The notes beneath the pieces are model-generated. The model was not told the origin of the DNA. It ran no database searches and saw only the letters and a list, made by a program, of their open reading frames with translations. A stretch of DNA of 64,000 nt. Origin: Chitinophaga polysaccharea (lineage in GTDB: Bacteria; Bacteroidota; Bacteroidia; Chitinophagales; Chitinophagaceae). Position 1 is the first letter of the stretch. Each line of letters starts with the position of its first letter. This document shows positions 24,353 to 31,799 of this stretch, one piece after another. Both the position numbers and the translations under genes were made by a program. Location: NCBI RefSeq assembly GCF_902150045.1, contig NZ_CABFVU010000002.1:1104001-1168000 (forward strand), in the 5' to 3' direction.

Positions 24353-24392
24353 ACCGGATTTAATCCCTAATAAGTTAGTAAATAAATCCGGT
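24353..24392. promoter_or_regulatory. Inverted repeat just upstream of the aldehyde oxidoreductase operon
   Basis: ACCGGATTTA (24353-24362) and TAAATCCGGT (24383-24392) are perfect inverted 10-base arms separated by 20 bases, ending 5 bases before the start codon of the small-subunit gene. It could be a regulator site or an RNA hairpin that controls initiation. No consensus promoter is seen in the gap. Confidence 0.45.
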
Positions 24393-24414
24393 ATTTGGTT
24401 TTTAAAATAGATGA

Positions 24415-24436
24415 GCGGCGCTTCACCGGGCGCCGC
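24415..24436 (-). terminator. GC-rich hairpin after the TPR gene
   Basis: GCGGCGC (24415-24421) pairs with GCGCCGC (24430-24436) over an 8-base loop. It lies behind the stop of the TPR gene on the minus strand. The following T-run is weak, so it may be a factor-dependent or partial terminator. Confidence 0.45.
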
Positions 24437-24472
24437 CACTGCCACCACGAAAGAAGATAGTGTTGTATCTGT

Positions 24473-25696
24473 TTATTGTCCGTCGTTTTTCAGGTGTGAG
24501 AGCCATTGCTGTGCAAATTCATTTCCCGGTTCCAGCTGCAGCAGCCGTTCAAATGAGGCGATGGCTTCAGGGACCTGTTCCATATGATAAAAAAGCACTG
24601 CCCGGTTCAGATGCACATAGGCATTATCGGGGGCAAGCGCCAGTGCCTTATCGTAAATAGCCAGCGCCTGGTTGTACTGCTCCAGCAACATGAGAATAGA
24701 GCCTTTATTCATCAGTAATCCCGGCTCGTTGGGTGATAGTTCCAATCCTTTATCAGCGTAAGCCAGCCCTTCCTGCAGGCGGCTGAAAACACTTTGCCTT
24801 GTAGCTTCGCTGACGCCGTTGTCTTCCATTTCAGTGATAGCGGTATTAGCTTCCTGCAAAATTTCCACTACCTGTTGTTCGTACCATGCAGCGCTTTTTT
24901 CCACCTGTGCTTTAAAAGGTACAGCTTCAAGGTCTATTTCTTCTTCTGCCTGCTCCGGTGCAGTGGCAGGCATTTTATCTGCTGCGGGAGCGTACCACCA
25001 CTGGCAGAATTTGCCCAGTTCACCACCAACGGGCAGTTCATCTGCCGGCGGCAATCCTTCGTTGGGTATGGCATCGTTGGTTACCACCAGGTCGAGGATA
25101 GCTTCAAGCGCTTTGTAGTGAATGAGCTCACCTTCCTGTTCGGCTTCCATTACCATGTAAGGAAGCAACTGGTACCACAGGCCCAGTACGTCTTTATCTT
25201 TTTGTTCGCCTGCGGCTTCTGCCACTTCATGTGCAAGAGAGAAAACATCCGTTTTTTCCGGCGCTATGGCATCATCACCGGTGAGCGTGCCATTGGCTAC
25301 CATATCGGCCCAGAGAAAAGAGCCGGCATCGCAGTACATAATGTAAGACTGGGTAGCAAAATCGAAATTGGCGTAACCGGCCACAGGATTGCTTTCCTGG
25401 TCCCATTCCGCAGTGGGGTTACGGTATATGAAGCTGAATTTCCGGCTGGCGGCCAGTGCATCGAACCAGGCTGCATGGGTGGCATACGCCGGATGCGCGC
25501 TAACGGGAAAAGTATATACGAAATGATGTTTGATTAACACGTCCATCACCCGGAAATGTGTAAACGCGGTATCGTATTGCTGTTGTAATTTGTACAGGTT
25601 AAAAAAGAGGCTCCTGCGATCCAATCCTTCTTCCTGGCTTTTATCCAGGCAAAGAACAGACAGTTCCACCAGTGTCTCAAATTCATGCATCGCCAT
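24473..25696 (-). CDS. TPR-containing protein of unknown function
   Basis: A 407-residue cytoplasmic-looking protein without signal peptide. The C-terminal third (about 295-400) has three tetratricopeptide units, for example EGLAYADKGLELSPNEPGLL, ALAIYDKALALAPDNAYVHL and AIASFERLLQLEPGNEFAQQ. The N-terminal 250 residues are acidic, mixed alpha/beta, and include WWYAPAAD and an acidic linker rich in Glu and Ala; I do not recognise this domain. TPR arrays bind partner proteins, so a scaffold role is possible but not shown. Its start lies only a few bases from inverted-repeat copy 2. It runs with the aldehyde oxidoreductase operon, but a GC-rich hairpin stands between them. Confidence 0.75.
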   Translation of the reverse strand: MAMHEFETLVELSVLCLDKSQEEGLDRRSLFFNLYKLQQQYDTAFTHFRVMDVLIKHHFVYTFPVSAHPAYATHAAWFDALAASRKFSFIYRNPTAEWDQESNPVAGYANFDFATQSYIMYCDAGSFLWADMVANGTLTGDDAIAPEKTDVFSLAHEVAEAAGEQKDKDVLGLWYQLLPYMVMEAEQEGELIHYKALEAILDLVVTNDAIPNEGLPPADELPVGGELGKFCQWWYAPAADKMPATAPEQAEEEIDLEAVPFKAQVEKSAAWYEQQVVEILQEANTAITEMEDNGVSEATRQSVFSRLQEGLAYADKGLELSPNEPGLLMNKGSILMLLEQYNQALAIYDKALALAPDNAYVHLNRAVLFYHMEQVPEAIASFERLLQLEPGNEFAQQWLSHLKNDGQ

Positions 25697-25723
25697 ATGT
25701 TACTTGCTTTGGGCGCAAGTTAC

Positions 25724-25919
25724 GCGAATTTTGTCTTGGAACACTGATTACGCTGATTTTGATGATTTCATTGATTTTGTTTTTTTGATTTTTGAAATAA
25801 TAAAGGGAGATATAGGCGAATTTATCCCCGTATATCTCCCGGCTTTTTATAAAACATTTAAAGTAAAATCAAAGTAATCATCAAAATCAGCGTAATCAGT
25901 GTTCCAAGACAAATCCCGC
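25724..25919. repeat. Long inverted-repeat element, copy 2
   Basis: The core arms at 25731-25767 and 25876-25912 are perfect reverse complements of 37 bases starting TTGTCTTGGAACACTGAT; pairing continues imperfectly on both sides. The loop holds a second hairpin, GGGAGATATA (25805-25814) with TATATCTCCC (25831-25840). The right end touches the stop codon of the gene at 25919-26896. Outer sequence is shared with copies 1 and 3. Confidence 0.9.
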
Positions 25920-26896
25920 TATTTGAGCAATACGTTCTTTACGTATTTATAGCTTTGGGTGATGCTATCGAATGGTTCGATGGTGATTTTGTCCTGTTCT
26001 ACGAAAAGATGTTTTACGCCGGCAAGTTTTGCCTGGGCAAAGATCTTTGAGAAGTCGATGCTGCCGGTTCCCACTTCTGCGAAGGTGACGCCGGAGAGCA
26101 GTTCCATGGAGGTTTTATTTTCAGTGCCTGTGGCGGTAAGACTGGCAGTATTCGATTTATCCATGTCTTTCACATGCCAGGCTACAAATCTGCCGGGTGC
26201 TTCTTTAAACAGGGTGATGGGATCGCGTCCTGATTTTACGGCCCAGAAAAGATCCAGTTCAAAGGTAACCAGTGAAGGGTCTGTTTCTTTCAGCATTACT
26301 TCGTATCCGGTGCTGTTGCTGTCGGCCAGTGGTTTGAATTCCCAGTAGTGGTTATGATAACCGATCTTCAGATTTGCTTTTTTACATTGTTCACCGGCTT
26401 TGTTCAGTTGTTCTGCCATGAACTTATAATCATCTGCTCCCAGTTTTTTATCCCACAGGGAGAGCGGTAATACGGGTACAATAAAGTATTGCTGGCCGAG
26501 TGCTGCTGCCAGGTCGATTTGCGGTTGCAGGGCATCGGCGTTACCATTGCCTTTGGTCAGATAATCATTGAGCTGATAGTGGCCACTGGGCGTATTCAAT
26601 TGGTGTTGTTTCAATACGGCGTTTAACTCCGCAGGTTTCAATCCCCAGAACTCGCCTTTGTCGCCCGTGCCCTGGAAGCCATAAAAGGTTTCCACTTCCT
26701 TATAGCCGATGCCCGCTACTTTGGCCAATGTGCCTTTAGGATCTTTGGCCAGCTGGTCGCGCAGGGTGTACAGCTGCAAACCTATTTTCTTTGGCAGCGC
26801 TTTGTTGCCGGTCATGGCAGACAAAGCGCCCGGTAACATCATACCGGCGGCTATCAGCCCAGTTTGTTGTATGAATGAACGCCTCGACGTATGCAT
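25919..26896 (-). CDS. Sugar phosphate isomerase/epimerase-like TIM-barrel protein, exported
   Basis: A 325-residue protein of the xylose-isomerase-like TIM-barrel family (AP endonuclease 2 fold). The N-terminus has a signal with Tat features (RRSFIQQTGLIAAGMMLPG, about 5-23), so it is probably exported, as many Bacteroidota members are. Core features are KKIGLQLYTLRDQL, GIGYKEVETFYGF, LKIGYHNHYWEF (metal-ligand region), VTFELDLFWAVKSG, FVAWHVKDMDKS and the final KHLFVEQDKI. These place Glu, Asp and His residues at the mouth of the barrel where a divalent metal binds. The substrate is unknown. It appears to be transcribed alone, with inverted-repeat copy 2 as a likely transcript end. Confidence 0.85.
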   Translation of the reverse strand: MHTSRRSFIQQTGLIAAGMMLPGALSAMTGNKALPKKIGLQLYTLRDQLAKDPKGTLAKVAGIGYKEVETFYGFQGTGDKGEFWGLKPAELNAVLKQHQLNTPSGHYQLNDYLTKGNGNADALQPQIDLAAALGQQYFIVPVLPLSLWDKKLGADDYKFMAEQLNKAGEQCKKANLKIGYHNHYWEFKPLADSNSTGYEVMLKETDPSLVTFELDLFWAVKSGRDPITLFKEAPGRFVAWHVKDMDKSNTASLTATGTENKTSMELLSGVTFAEVGTGSIDFSKIFAQAKLAGVKHLFVEQDKITIEPFDSITQSYKYVKNVLLK

Positions 26897-27216
26897 GGTA
26901 AATATGTTTGTAACGTGGGTAAATGTATAACTACTGAAGTGGTTACGCAGAGCAATTTAATAAAACGATTTTATCTTCCTGAAAATTTTTAAAAAGAAAA
27001 ACCAGGCATGATACTTTTTTGCAGGATCGGGTATAATAATACTGATTTTTATAACGGTGATGCCTCATCGCAGTAGTAATGATACAATGGGGGAGAAATT
27101 CTGCATGTTGCTTACTGCGCCGCTACAGCAGGGATTTTGGCTTATATAAATTTTGAAAAGATATGGGTATAATTAATTAAATTGTTAGTAGTTACTGATC
27201 CAAAACCACGTTTAAA
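26897..27216. other. Divergent intergenic region
   Basis: 320 bases between the epimerase-like gene and the signal peptidase gene, which point away from each other. It is AT-rich and should contain both promoters, but no pair of boxes fits the Bacteroidota consensus closely. No RNA gene, repeat or open frame of note was seen. Confidence 0.5.
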
Positions 27217-28404
27217 ATGAATTTTTCTTTCAGCGATGTAAAGCAGCCGGAAGAAGGCGCCAGGAAGAAGTCGAAGTTGAGAGAATGGATAGAAGCTGCT
27301 CTTTTTGCTGTGGTTGCCGCTACCCTTATCCGTACCTTTATCTTTGAAGCTTTTGTTATCCCCAGTTCCTCAATGGAAAAAACGCTGCTGATCAATGATT
27401 TTATTTTTGTCAGCAAAATCAGTTATGGCCCACGTGTTCCCATTACCCCGCTGGCCTGGCCTTTCACCCATCATACCCTCCCGCTTACCAAAAACACCAA
27501 ACCCTTTTCTACCGCTGTTCAGTGGCCTTATACAAGGCTTCCCGGTTTCAGTAGCGTACATCGTAATGATGTGGTGGTATTCAATTATCCCTGCGGCGAT
27601 ACGGTACTGAAAACCATCGCCGGGGATGATGAGGATTACTATACAAATATGCGCTCACTGGGAGCGGAGTATCTGCGTAAAAATTATCCTCCGCCGGTTA
27701 CCCGGCCAGTAGATAAAAGGGAGAACTGGATCAAACGCTGTATTGCCATACCCGGCGATACCCTGCAGATCATTGACGGTATTGTGTATATCAACCATAC
27801 TGCTATGGCATCCCCGGAGCATTTTGAAGCCAGGTATTATGTAACGATGCCGGATAAAAAAGAGCTCAGTGACTCTATGCGCGATGTACTGGGAACAGAT
27901 CATATCCAGCGTGCCACCAGGGATTCGGGTAGGTTCATCTACAACCTTACCACTGCAAACATTGATACGCTGAAAGCTATGGGAGGCATCGTAAAACGGT
28001 ATGTATACGATGCGTTTGCCGACTCCAGGGTGTTCCCTTTTGATACCAGGCATTATGAATGGAACGAGGATTGCTTCGGCCCCCTGTATATTCCCCGTAA
28101 AGGCGCTACAGTAAAGCTGGACACGCTTACCTTGCCTTTTTACAGCCGTATTATAGTTACTTATGAACACAACACACTGCGTGTTGTAAACGGAAAAATC
28201 TATATCAATAACCAGGAAACAGACAGTTATACCTTCAAAATGAATTACTACTGGATGATGGGGGATAACCGCCGGGAATCGATGGATTCCCGCTTCTGGG
28301 GCTATGTCCCGGAGGATCATATTGTGGGAAAAGCCTGGATCATCTGGATGAGCATTCATCATAACCGTATCAGGTGGGGACGGCTTTTTTCGGCGATAAA
28401 GTAG
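27217..28404 (+). CDS. lepB: Signal peptidase I
   Basis: A 395-residue type I signal peptidase, the long form usual in Bacteroidota. A single N-terminal span (about 24-42, AALFAVVAATLIRTFIF) leads into the catalytic Ser at residue 52 (VIPSSSMEKTLLIND), and the general base Lys is at 173 in NWIKRCIAIPGDTLQI. The end of the domain shows YYWMMGDNRRESMDSRFWG. Between the conserved boxes lie long insertions (about 75-160 and 200-330) absent from the E. coli enzyme. It cleaves Sec and Tat signal peptides at the outer face of the inner membrane. The stop codon is followed at once by inverted-repeat copy 3. Confidence 0.92.
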   Translation: MNFSFSDVKQPEEGARKKSKLREWIEAALFAVVAATLIRTFIFEAFVIPSSSMEKTLLINDFIFVSKISYGPRVPITPLAWPFTHHTLPLTKNTKPFSTAVQWPYTRLPGFSSVHRNDVVVFNYPCGDTVLKTIAGDDEDYYTNMRSLGAEYLRKNYPPPVTRPVDKRENWIKRCIAIPGDTLQIIDGIVYINHTAMASPEHFEARYYVTMPDKKELSDSMRDVLGTDHIQRATRDSGRFIYNLTTANIDTLKAMGGIVKRYVYDAFADSRVFPFDTRHYEWNEDCFGPLYIPRKGATVKLDTLTLPFYSRIIVTYEHNTLRVVNGKIYINNQETDSYTFKMNYYWMMGDNRRESMDSRFWGYVPEDHIVGKAWIIWMSIHHNRIRWGRLFSAIK

Positions 28405-28596
28405 CGGATTTTGTCTTGGAACACTGATCACACTGATTCTGATGATTTCATTGATTTTATTTTAAGTGGTTTATAAAAAGCAGGAAGAGATATGTGGGTA
28501 AAATCCACATCTTTCTCTCTTTATTATTATAAGATTAAAAAAACCTCAGCGAAATCATCAGAATCAGTGTGATCAGTGTTCCAAGACAAAATCCGC
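28404..28596. repeat. Long inverted-repeat element, copy 3
   Basis: Perfect 46-base arms at 28404-28449 and 28551-28596; the arm begins GCGGATTTTGTCTTGG and continues ACACTGATCACACTGATTC. The loop carries a smaller hairpin around GTGGGTAAAATCCAC. The left end shares its G with the stop codon of the signal peptidase gene. Outer parts match copies 1 and 2 while the middle of the arm differs. Confidence 0.9.
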
Positions 28597-28623
28597 ATAC
28601 GGCAACCTTCGCGTTTGAATTCG

Positions 28624-28631
28624 TATTTTTG
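28624..28631 (+). promoter_or_regulatory. Bacteroidota -7 box (TATTTTTG) close to a start codon
   Basis: TATTTTTG matches TANNTTTG and ends 4 bases before the ATG at 28636, so the transcript would be nearly leaderless. No TTG at the expected distance was found upstream, which is filled by the repeat arm. Confidence 0.4.
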
Positions 28632-28635
28632 TGGG

Positions 28636-29598
28636 ATGCCCGTATTACATAACTCAGATTACCAGGCGCCGTTTTTACTGCAGAACCGCCATATGCTTAC
28701 CATCTATCCATCTTTATTCCGCAGCATACGGCCGGCGGCATACAGGAGGGAACGGATCACTACGCCCGACGGGGACTTCCTGGACCTGGATTTCAGTGAA
28801 AGGGGAAGCAGTCGCCTGGTGGTGATCCTGCACGGACTGGAAGGTAATGCCAGCCGCAAGTATGTACTGGGAATGGTGCATATTTTCAATGGCGCCGGTT
28901 TTGATACCGTATCCATGAATTTCCGGGGATGCAGCGGCGAGCCTAATAAAAATCTCCGCTTTTATCACAGCGGCGAAACGGAAGATCTGCATGCTGTGAT
29001 CGGGTACCTGGTATCGCTGAAGAAATATACGGCTATTCATCTGGTAGGCTTTTCCCTGGGCGGGAATGTGACTTTAAAGTACCTGGGAGAAAGGGGCGCA
29101 ACGGTGGATGGGACAATCAGGTCGGCGGTAGCCATATCTGTGCCCTGCGACCTGAAAAGCGGCTCCGCAGAGCTGGAGAAAAGGCATAATATTATATATA
29201 TGCAGCGGTTTATCCGGGACCTGGGAGAGAAGTTGCGACTGAAAGCACTGCAATTCCCGGGGAGCATCAATCTTGACCACTACGCGGAGGTCCGGTCTTT
29301 CCGGCAGTTCGATGACCGCTATACTGCGCCCATGCATGGGTTTAAAGATGCCCTTACCTATTGGGAGCAATGCAGCTCCCGGCCATTGCTGCCGGATATC
29401 CGTATACCGGTACTGGTGATCAATGCGAAAGATGACCCATTCCTGGGGAAAGAATGCTATCCTTATGAAATAGCGGCCGGCAGTAAGTATGTTTTCCTGG
29501 AAACCCCGCACCAGGGTGGTCATGTTGGATTTGTAAGATTCGGGGAAGATTTTTACTGGTCCGAAAAAAGGGCGCTGGCCTTTATACAGCAGATGTAA
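28636..29598 (+). CDS. YheT-like alpha/beta-hydrolase
   Basis: A 320-residue alpha/beta-hydrolase of the YheT/EMB8 type. The oxyanion region is LVVILHGLEGNASRKY, the nucleophile elbow is LVGFSLGGNVTLKYLG (Ser in GFSLGG), the acid is in VLVINAKDDPFLG and the catalytic His in TPHQGGHVGFV. Substrates of this family are poorly known; carboxyl esters are likely. The ATG at 28636 is chosen since a GTG 60 bases upstream lies inside the inverted-repeat arm and its translation has no family similarity. It seems to be monocistronic, followed by the sigma gene of the next locus after a 100-base gap. Confidence 0.88.
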   Translation: MPVLHNSDYQAPFLLQNRHMLTIYPSLFRSIRPAAYRRERITTPDGDFLDLDFSERGSSRLVVILHGLEGNASRKYVLGMVHIFNGAGFDTVSMNFRGCSGEPNKNLRFYHSGETEDLHAVIGYLVSLKKYTAIHLVGFSLGGNVTLKYLGERGATVDGTIRSAVAISVPCDLKSGSAELEKRHNIIYMQRFIRDLGEKLRLKALQFPGSINLDHYAEVRSFRQFDDRYTAPMHGFKDALTYWEQCSSRPLLPDIRIPVLVINAKDDPFLGKECYPYEIAAGSKYVFLETPHQGGHVGFVRFGEDFYWSEKRALAFIQQM

Positions 29599-29698
29599 AC
29601 CCACCTGCAGGCAGTCAAATTAGTGTTATTTGTATTTCCCGTGGTTTTTTATAATTTACAGCGGAACGGTGTGCAACATTTAAATCAGTAAAACACAT

Positions 29699-30289
29699 AT
29701 GGAGCGAATGCCATCTGAAGAAGAGGTGTTATTGAGGATGATAAGCGGTGATGAATTGGCTTTTTCCAGTATCTACCGGCACTACCATTCTTCTCTCTAT
29801 ATCTACCTGTTACGCTTTTGCAAAGTGCCTTCCCTGGCGGAGGACCTTGTTCATGATGTATTCCTGAAAATATGGGAGATCAGGGAGCGGATTAACCCAC
29901 AGCTCTCTTTTAGTGGTTACCTCTACAGGATTGCCCGTAACCACGTTTTTAAGACTATTGCCAAACTGGTCACAGATGAGCAGATGCGCGAGCAATTGTT
30001 CCGGCAGCTTTCACAACATGATGCGGGGTTAACCGATCTTGCTATCCGGTCAAGGGAATACGACCGCCTTTTCCAGGAAGCGTTGAGCCGGATGACCAGC
30101 CAGCGGTTAAATGTGTTCCGCCTGTGCCGGCAGGAAGGCAAAACCTATGATGAAGCTGCCGCCATTCTGGGCATTTCCCGCGATACCGTTAAAAAGCACA
30201 TGGTGCTCAGTATGCGGTTCATACAGGATTATATCTTCCGTCATGGCGACATTCTGGTAGCCACCTATCTTCTTACCACTATTATCTGA
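29699..30289 (+). CDS. FecI-like ECF sigma factor of the SusCD locus
   Basis: A 196-residue ECF sigma factor. Region 2 is visible as LAFSSIYRHYHSSLYIYLLRF and LAEDLVHDVFLKIWEIRE, region 4 as MTSQRLNVFRLCRQEGKTYD followed by EAAAILGISRDTVKKHM. The hydrophobic C-terminus resembles that of the first sigma factor in this window, but the two differ in most positions. The FecR-type gene follows after 83 bases that contain the small hairpin GAGGGGTACCCTC (30305-30317). By analogy with characterised Bacteroidota loci it should activate the downstream susC/susD genes when the matching glycan is sensed. Confidence 0.92.
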   Translation: MERMPSEEEVLLRMISGDELAFSSIYRHYHSSLYIYLLRFCKVPSLAEDLVHDVFLKIWEIRERINPQLSFSGYLYRIARNHVFKTIAKLVTDEQMREQLFRQLSQHDAGLTDLAIRSREYDRLFQEALSRMTSQRLNVFRLCRQEGKTYDEAAAILGISRDTVKKHMVLSMRFIQDYIFRHGDILVATYLLTTII

Positions 30290-30372
30290 AAAATATTTTT
30301 CCCGAGGGGTACCCTCTTTCTTTATTTCCGGATATTATATGCAGGGCCTGTATTAAAGCGCCTGGTATTATA

Positions 30373-31545
30373 ATGAACTTACCGGAAGAACAACAGGAAG
30401 CACTATTGCAAAAATACCTCGATGGCCAATGCACGCCGGAGGAAATAGCCACCTTATACAGCTGGCTGCTTACCTCCGATGCGCATCGGCCGCTGTTATC
30501 TGTAATGCAGCAGGATTTTGAGCGTATTATGAAGGAGCGGCCGGTAGTTCCTGAAGAATTGAGCAACCGGATAGAAAGCAGGTTGCTGCAGTCTATCAAC
30601 ACCAGTAAGAAGGAAACGGTACCGATGCGGGTATCGTTCCGCCGTAACTGGACGATAGCGGCAACAATAGCCTTGTTGGTAGCATCCGGCATTACTTTGT
30701 TTTACACCCTGCGCAGGCCGGCAGTTCCCTTGCCGGCTGCCGCGCAGGTGGCAGATGTAATGCCGGGAACCAACAAAGCGGTACTTACACTGGCCGATGG
30801 AACGGTGGTAACGCTCGACAGTACCGGCAAACAGGTGATACAACAGGGTGCTACTGTTGTAAAGCAGCAGAATGGAAAGCTGGAATACGCCGTATCAGGA
30901 GGGAATGCAGTGGTAGGATATAATACGCTGAAAGTACCGCGGGGCGGGCAATTTACCGTTGAGTTGCCAGATGGCACCATTGCCTGGCTTAATTCCGCAT
31001 CCAGCCTGCGTTATCCGACCGCTTTTACCGGTAACAACCGTACCGTGGAAATGGAAGGACAGGGATATTTTGAGGTAAAGCAAAATGCGAAACGCCCTTT
31101 CGTGGTAAAAGTGAATGCGATAGAAATACAGGTACTGGGTACCGCTTTCGATATCATGGCCTATTCTGATGAAGATGCAGTAAAAACCACGTTGATCAGC
31201 GGTGCAGTGAAGGTGAAGTCGGCCAAAGCGGAAAAATTGCTGCATCCCGGCGATCAGGCTGCGATCAGCAGCAGCACGGGAGCTGTGCTGGTACACCCGG
31301 TGGATGTAGCCGCGGTAACCGCCTGGAAAACCGGATTTTTTGAATTTGACAATGCTAATATAAATGTAATCATGAGACAGTTAGCCCGTTGGTATGATAT
31401 AGAAATAGATATAAAAAATGCAGACAACAGGCTGTTTGGCGGAAGGATCAACAGGAACCTGCCATTATCGGAAATGCTGAAACTACTGGAAGCCAGTGGT
31501 GCCAGGTTTAACCTGGAAGGAAGAAAATTAACCGTAATAAAGTAA
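30373..31545 (+). CDS. FecR-family anti-sigma factor of the SusCD locus
   Basis: A 390-residue FecR protein: N-terminal cytoplasmic part (about 1-88, with EEQQEALLQKYLDGQCTPEE), one membrane span (about 95-115, TIAATIALLVASGITLFY), FecR domain (about 180-280, FTVELPDGTIAWLNSASSL and GQGYFEVKQNAKRPFVVKV) and a C-terminal DUF4974 domain (about 320-388, FFEFDNANINVIMRQLARWY). It is longer than the FecR at 2183-3160 because of a periplasmic beta segment between the span and the FecR domain. It would hold the sigma factor inactive until the STN domain of the SusC protein signals. Confidence 0.92.
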   Translation: MNLPEEQQEALLQKYLDGQCTPEEIATLYSWLLTSDAHRPLLSVMQQDFERIMKERPVVPEELSNRIESRLLQSINTSKKETVPMRVSFRRNWTIAATIALLVASGITLFYTLRRPAVPLPAAAQVADVMPGTNKAVLTLADGTVVTLDSTGKQVIQQGATVVKQQNGKLEYAVSGGNAVVGYNTLKVPRGGQFTVELPDGTIAWLNSASSLRYPTAFTGNNRTVEMEGQGYFEVKQNAKRPFVVKVNAIEIQVLGTAFDIMAYSDEDAVKTTLISGAVKVKSAKAEKLLHPGDQAAISSSTGAVLVHPVDVAAVTAWKTGFFEFDNANINVIMRQLARWYDIEIDIKNADNRLFGGRINRNLPLSEMLKLLEASGARFNLEGRKLTVIK

Positions 31546-31664
31546 CAAGACAACACTTTTAATATTCACAGTTATTGCTGTTTCCACGTTGCGGCGATCC
31601 ACGTAAAAGAACCGATAAATTTTAAACAGATGACAACAACCGGAACAAGTTAATCGGGAAAGGT

Positions 31665-31799
31665 ATGTCCGAAAAAAACCGGAAGTGCTCGCAACACTCC
31701 CGGTATGGCCTGGGCATTCCTTTGAGTTTCAGTCCCTTAATCAAAGAACTTCATTACAAGAATTCCCAAACACTACAAAAGTATGCAATTAAACTTTAG
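31665..31799 (+). CDS. Possible 44-codon leader ORF overlapping the susC start
   Basis: An open frame from ATG 31665 to TAG 31797-31799 in the leader of the SusC gene. Its codons span an imperfect hairpin (ACCGGAAGTG with CACTCCCGGT, about 31678-31714). It overlaps the first possible susC start (31783) and ends 41 bases before the more likely starts at 31840 and 31852. It might serve translational coupling or attenuation; equally it may be chance. Peptide features are basic and unremarkable, with no signal sequence. Confidence 0.35.
   Translation: MSEKNRKCSQHSRYGLGIPLSFSPLIKELHYKNSQTLQKYAIKL

Noticed and set aside
28576..28635. Upstream GTG start for the YheT-like hydrolase
   Set aside because: The added 20 codons lie in an inverted-repeat arm; the ATG at 28636 fits family length.
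30305..30317. GAGGGGTACCCTC as a third ECF promoter copy
   Set aside because: It contains GGGGTA but has no GTGTCGT box 13 bases downstream; it is better read as a small hairpin between sigma and FecR genes.
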